A stretch of DNA of 64,000 nt, taken from Acidisoma sp. L85 (GTDB lineage: Bacteria; Pseudomonadota; Alphaproteobacteria; Acetobacterales; Acetobacteraceae). The stretch lies in assembly GCF_009765865.1 (NCBI RefSeq), contig NZ_LMUQ01000073.1:9608-73607 (forward strand), in the 5' to 3' direction. This document shows positions 61,681 through 64,000 of this stretch, one piece after another. Both the position numbers and the translations under genes were made by a program. The notes under the pieces are model-generated. The model saw nothing but the letters and a program-made list of their open reading frames with translations, had not been told where the DNA came from and did no database searches. The stretch's first letter is position 1, and each line of letters begins with the position of its first letter.

Positions 61681-61927
61681 ATCCGTTTCCCTTAAGGAGA
61701 CCGGTCGGGGTTGGGACCGGTCGGACCAAAAAGGACGCGTTACGTCGTTGCTGTGCCCTATCGGGCTCGCGGCACGTGCGGGTTGCGTCAGTCGAAGCGC
61801 CAGAATTCGGCGCGGCGCAGAGATATAAGGCTAAGCGCTTGAGATTGTGATGTTCTTCCGTTCGAACAGGTATTCCCAGGCAACATAGCTATTCGAGGTC
61901 TCTGAATGTCGCTGCGGTTGATCGAGC

Positions 61928-62503
61928 TTATGAGCGCTGCCGTTCAGGGACCTTGCGGCACGCGTCAGCGCAGCGAGCGAGGCAGGCTCTCAGAGCTTCC
62001 GCGCCCTCCTCGATTGGGCCGTCGTTGATGATCGTTCGCGTGTCGATGTGTATGGGCAGCGGTGATACGGTCCGGCTGAGCCGGTCGAGGACTGCCGCAG
62101 TGTCTTCTCGGCCTCGCTGCGCCAAGCGTTCCGCGCGAAGCGGATCGGGGGCGGTGATGAGTAGGACGGTCACGGGAAAGCGCTCTGCGGCCTCCGGCAC
62201 GACCCCTCGTGACACATTGGCGACAACGACTAGCCCGGCCTGCAGATCGGAAACGATGTCAGCCGGGATGCCGTAGCGCAGTCCATGCGCCCCCCAGGAG
62301 AGCGCGAAGTCACCGGCCGCCTCTCGCGCCGCGAAGGCGGCCTCGCCGATTGCCTCATTGCCTTCGATACCGGGCGCTCTGGTGATGACTCGGCGTACGA
62401 AGCGAAACCTAGGATCATTGCGAAGGCTAAGCGCGGCGGCGGCGAGTAGGGTGTCCTTGCCGGAACCCGAAGGCCCGACAACGAGCATGAGGTGGCCCGT
62501 CAT
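61928..62503 (-). CDS. phnN: Ribose 1,5-bisphosphate phosphokinase PhnN
   Basis: PhnN phosphorylates ribose 1,5-bisphosphate to PRPP, the last step of C-P lyase phosphonate use. 191 residues. P-loop VVGPSGSGKDTLLAAAAL near residue 7, RFVRRVITRAPG, FALSWGAHGLRYGIP and LLITAPDPLRAERLAQRGRED are guanylate-kinase-like PhnN signatures. Overlaps phnM by four bases. Last gene of the phn operon in this window. Confidence 0.94.
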   Translation of the reverse strand: MTGHLMLVVGPSGSGKDTLLAAAALSLRNDPRFRFVRRVITRAPGIEGNEAIGEAAFAAREAAGDFALSWGAHGLRYGIPADIVSDLQAGLVVVANVSRGVVPEAAERFPVTVLLITAPDPLRAERLAQRGREDTAAVLDRLSRTVSPLPIHIDTRTIINDGPIEEGAEALRACLARCADACRKVPERQRS

Positions 62504-63678
62504 GATATGCGGCGGCCTCCGCGCCAGACGGCCATGGGCGCCGCGAGCCCATGTTCGGTGTGGACCGCGGCCAGGTCAGCACGCAAGCCTGGCGCGATAC
62601 GGCCGCGGTCGGAAAGGCCCGCGATCCGCGCGGGATTCGCCGTCACCAATGCGACAGCTTCGTGTACCGGCACGTCACCGGCAGCGAGTCTGAAGACCGC
62701 CTCCAGCAAGCTTGGCGGAACATAGTCCGACGCAAGCGCATCGACCGCGCCGGCCGTGAGCATCTCGGCGGCGGAGACGTTTCCTGAGTGGCTGCCGCCG
62801 CGCACAAGGTTCGGCGCACCCGCGATCACATCCATGCCGAGCCCATGCGCGGCGAGCGCCGCTTCGAGCCGCACCGGAAATTCGCTGACGCGGATACCGT
62901 CGGCGTGGTTTTCCGCCACTTCCTCGACAGTCTCGTCATCGTGGCTTGCAAGCACAATCGGCAGGCAGTGCAGCCGGTTGAGCATGAAGCGCCGGTTCGA
63001 CGCGCGAAGTTTCCCGCGCTGTTCCTGTAGCCTTGCGATATGTGTGTCGATCTCCGTGACGGCCATCCCGCCCCTTGCACGACGGCTGCGGTAGCGCTCG
63101 ACATCCGCGTATTGGCCCACGCCGGGGGTATGGTCCATCAGGCTTGCCATGCGAACCAGCGCATGATCGGCGACGCTCTCGAGTAGATCCGGCATGTCCG
63201 CTGCTGGTAGTTCGCACCGCAAGTGGAGGAAGTGACCCGCCTTCAGCAAGCGGCTCCCCGCAAGCGCTTCCAGATTGGCGACTCCTTCACGGAAGGTGCG
63301 AACCCGGTCTCCGTCATCCAAGCCAAGATCGCCGAGGCAGAGCGCGTCGAACACCGTGGTGACGGCTGCCGCCGCGCATTGGGCGTCATGTGCGAGTAGT
63401 GCCGAACGGGAGGGCCAGCGCGCGCCGGGACGCGGCTCGCTTTGGCGCTCCAGATTGTCGGTATGCAGATCGATGATTCCGGGGATCAGAAAGTCACCCA
63501 CGAGATCGATCGCCGAGGGAGTCCGAGAAAATCCCTCATCGATTTCGGCGATAATACCATCACGAATGACGACGGTTCCGTCCAGCACGCCGTCCGCCAG
63601 CACAAGCCGGGCATTGGTCAGGATGATTTCGGCGAACCGGTTGGACTGGCTTGGCAGATCGAGCAGACTCTGACTCAT
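62500..63678 (-). CDS. phnM: PhnM, ribose 1-methylphosphonate 5-triphosphate diphosphatase
   Basis: PhnM removes pyrophosphate from the nucleotide-derived intermediate before C-P cleavage. 392 residues, an amidohydrolase: [37 protein letters not shown] with the HxD-type metal site near residue 72, HDGxxDHTPG-like [24 protein letters not shown] and [30 protein letters not shown]. Overlaps phnL and phnN by four bases each. Confidence 0.95.
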   Translation of the reverse strand: MSQSLLDLPSQSNRFAEIILTNARLVLADGVLDGTVVIRDGIIAEIDEGFSRTPSAIDLVGDFLIPGIIDLHTDNLERQSEPRPGARWPSRSALLAHDAQCAAAAVTTVFDALCLGDLGLDDGDRVRTFREGVANLEALAGSRLLKAGHFLHLRCELPAADMPDLLESVADHALVRMASLMDHTPGVGQYADVERYRSRRARGGMAVTEIDTHIARLQEQRGKLRASNRRFMLNRLHCLPIVLASHDDETVEEVAENHADGIRVSEFPVRLEAALAAHGLGMDVIAGAPNLVRGGSHSGNVSAAEMLTAGAVDALASDYVPPSLLEAVFRLAAGDVPVHEAVALVTANPARIAGLSDRGRIAPGLRADLAAVHTEHGLAAPMAVWRGGRRIS

Positions 63679-64000
63679 GCGGCTTCCCGGAGGGGTGTGA
63701 GGTGGAACAGCCGGTCCGCGATGGCGTCCCGTGTGGTCATGTCGTGGACGATGGCGAGGATCGCGGTCCCGGCAGCCTTGGCTTCCGCGACAAGCTCCAC
63801 AACGGCATCGCGATTGACCGCATCGAGAGACGAGGTCGGCTCATCGAGCAAAAGGATCGGGTGGTTCGGGATAAAGCCGCGCGCGAGATTCACCCGTTGT
63901 TGCTCGCCGCCTGAGAAGGTGGCCGGGGGCAGGTCGTGGAGGTGTGGCACGAGATTGAGGCGCAACAGCATGGACCGCGCCCGGAGTTTCGCCTCGTCGG
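63675..64000 (-). CDS. phnL: PhnL, C-P lyase system ATP-binding protein (partial)
   Basis: The frame runs off the right edge, so the N-terminal half with Walker A is missing. The visible part has the signature [16 protein letters not shown] and Walker [24 protein letters not shown], then [19 protein letters not shown]. The [16 protein letters not shown] phrase is typical of PhnL rather than a transporter. It associates with the C-P lyase core; other phn genes should lie beyond 64000. Confidence 0.9.
   Translation of the reverse strand, partial: DEAKLRARSMLLRLNLVPHLHDLPPATFSGGEQQRVNLARGFIPNHPILLLDEPTSSLDAVNRDAVVELVAEAKAAGTAILAIVHDMTTRDAIADRLFHLTPLREAA

Larger units (their letters stand above)
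61475..61850 (-). ncRNA. Structured mRNA leader of the ornithine decarboxylase gene (speF-leader-like)
   Basis: The 450-base gap before the decarboxylase start is full of stems on the minus strand. In order of transcription: GACCGGTC-loop-GACCGGTC (61699-61722), a 16-codon ORF (61630-61680), a 9-base-pair hairpin six bases after its stop (61602-61623), an 11-base-pair stem with one mismatch (61553-61582), and a 6-base-pair stem (61495-61510) just before AGGAGG (61483-61488). An alphaproteobacterial speF leader family upstream of ornithine decarboxylase genes is known; whether this sequence is a member I infer from place and size only. The 5' limit is approximate. Confidence 0.6.

Overview
The window is GC-rich chromosomal DNA, densely packed with genes and with many 1-4 base start/stop overlaps. 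I read it as an alphaproteobacterium, possibly Acetobacteraceae, Rhodospirillales or Beijerinckiaceae. This is inferred from gene content: homospermidine synthase beside an ornithine decarboxylase with a structured leader, a C-P lyase (phn) operon, many sugar and peptide ABC importers, and GntR/FCD and CaiB-type genes. No rRNA, tRNA, CRISPR array, integrase or insertion sequence was seen.

Layout. 1-4787: tail of an RbsA/RbsC-type sugar importer, a small membrane protein, an MFS transporter and an F420-type luciferase-like oxidoreductase. 4901-11194: a complete-looking coenzyme F420 module. FO synthase (CofG-CofH fusion) faces a tightly overlapping operon of F420-dependent glucose-6-phosphate dehydrogenase-like protein, CofE, CofD and CofC, followed by a PPOX-fold F420 oxidoreductase. 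11400-12610: an SDR and a MarR regulator. 12757-19871: a dipeptide/opine-type ABC importer operon with an FAD amine oxidase, headed by a truncated relative of that oxidase. 20259-26983: an orphan SGNH-like protein, an L-threonate dehydrogenase-like enzyme, a GntR regulator with a clear palindromic operator, and a divergent catabolic cluster (internally deleted zinc alcohol dehydrogenase, SCP2, alpha/beta hydrolase, carboxymuconolactone decarboxylase-like, iron alcohol dehydrogenase).

27019-33957: a full nickel-pincer lactate racemase set (larB, larE, larC, larA), then on the same strand a secreted histidine-rich miniprotein, an anti-sigma/ECF sigma pair and a MetX-like hydrolase. 34091-43806: DUF1684, MEKHLA and sorbosone dehydrogenase genes, two MFS carriers, a PRC-barrel protein, a CoA-transferase, an arylsulfatase and a DUF202 protein. 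44016-52294: an RND efflux pair with a TetR regulator, a divergent EF-G paralogue and a PPK2 kinase. 52469-56899: an amidohydrolase divergent from a three-gene sugar-type importer. 56943-61680: ornithine decarboxylase, homospermidine synthase, a GT2 glycosyltransferase and a lipoprotein, preceded by a 450-base leader with a 16-codon ORF and four hairpins. 61928-64000: phnN, phnM and the end of phnL.

How the parts fit: the F420 genes supply a deazaflavin cofactor and a likely enzyme to reduce it. The lar genes build and use the nickel-pincer cofactor; the adjacent His-rich protein and ECF pair may sense or buffer metal. The polyamine operon would take ornithine to putrescine to homospermidine under leader control. 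The most unusual elements are the F420 module in this apparent host, the polyamine leader, and the lar/His-rich/ECF neighbourhood.
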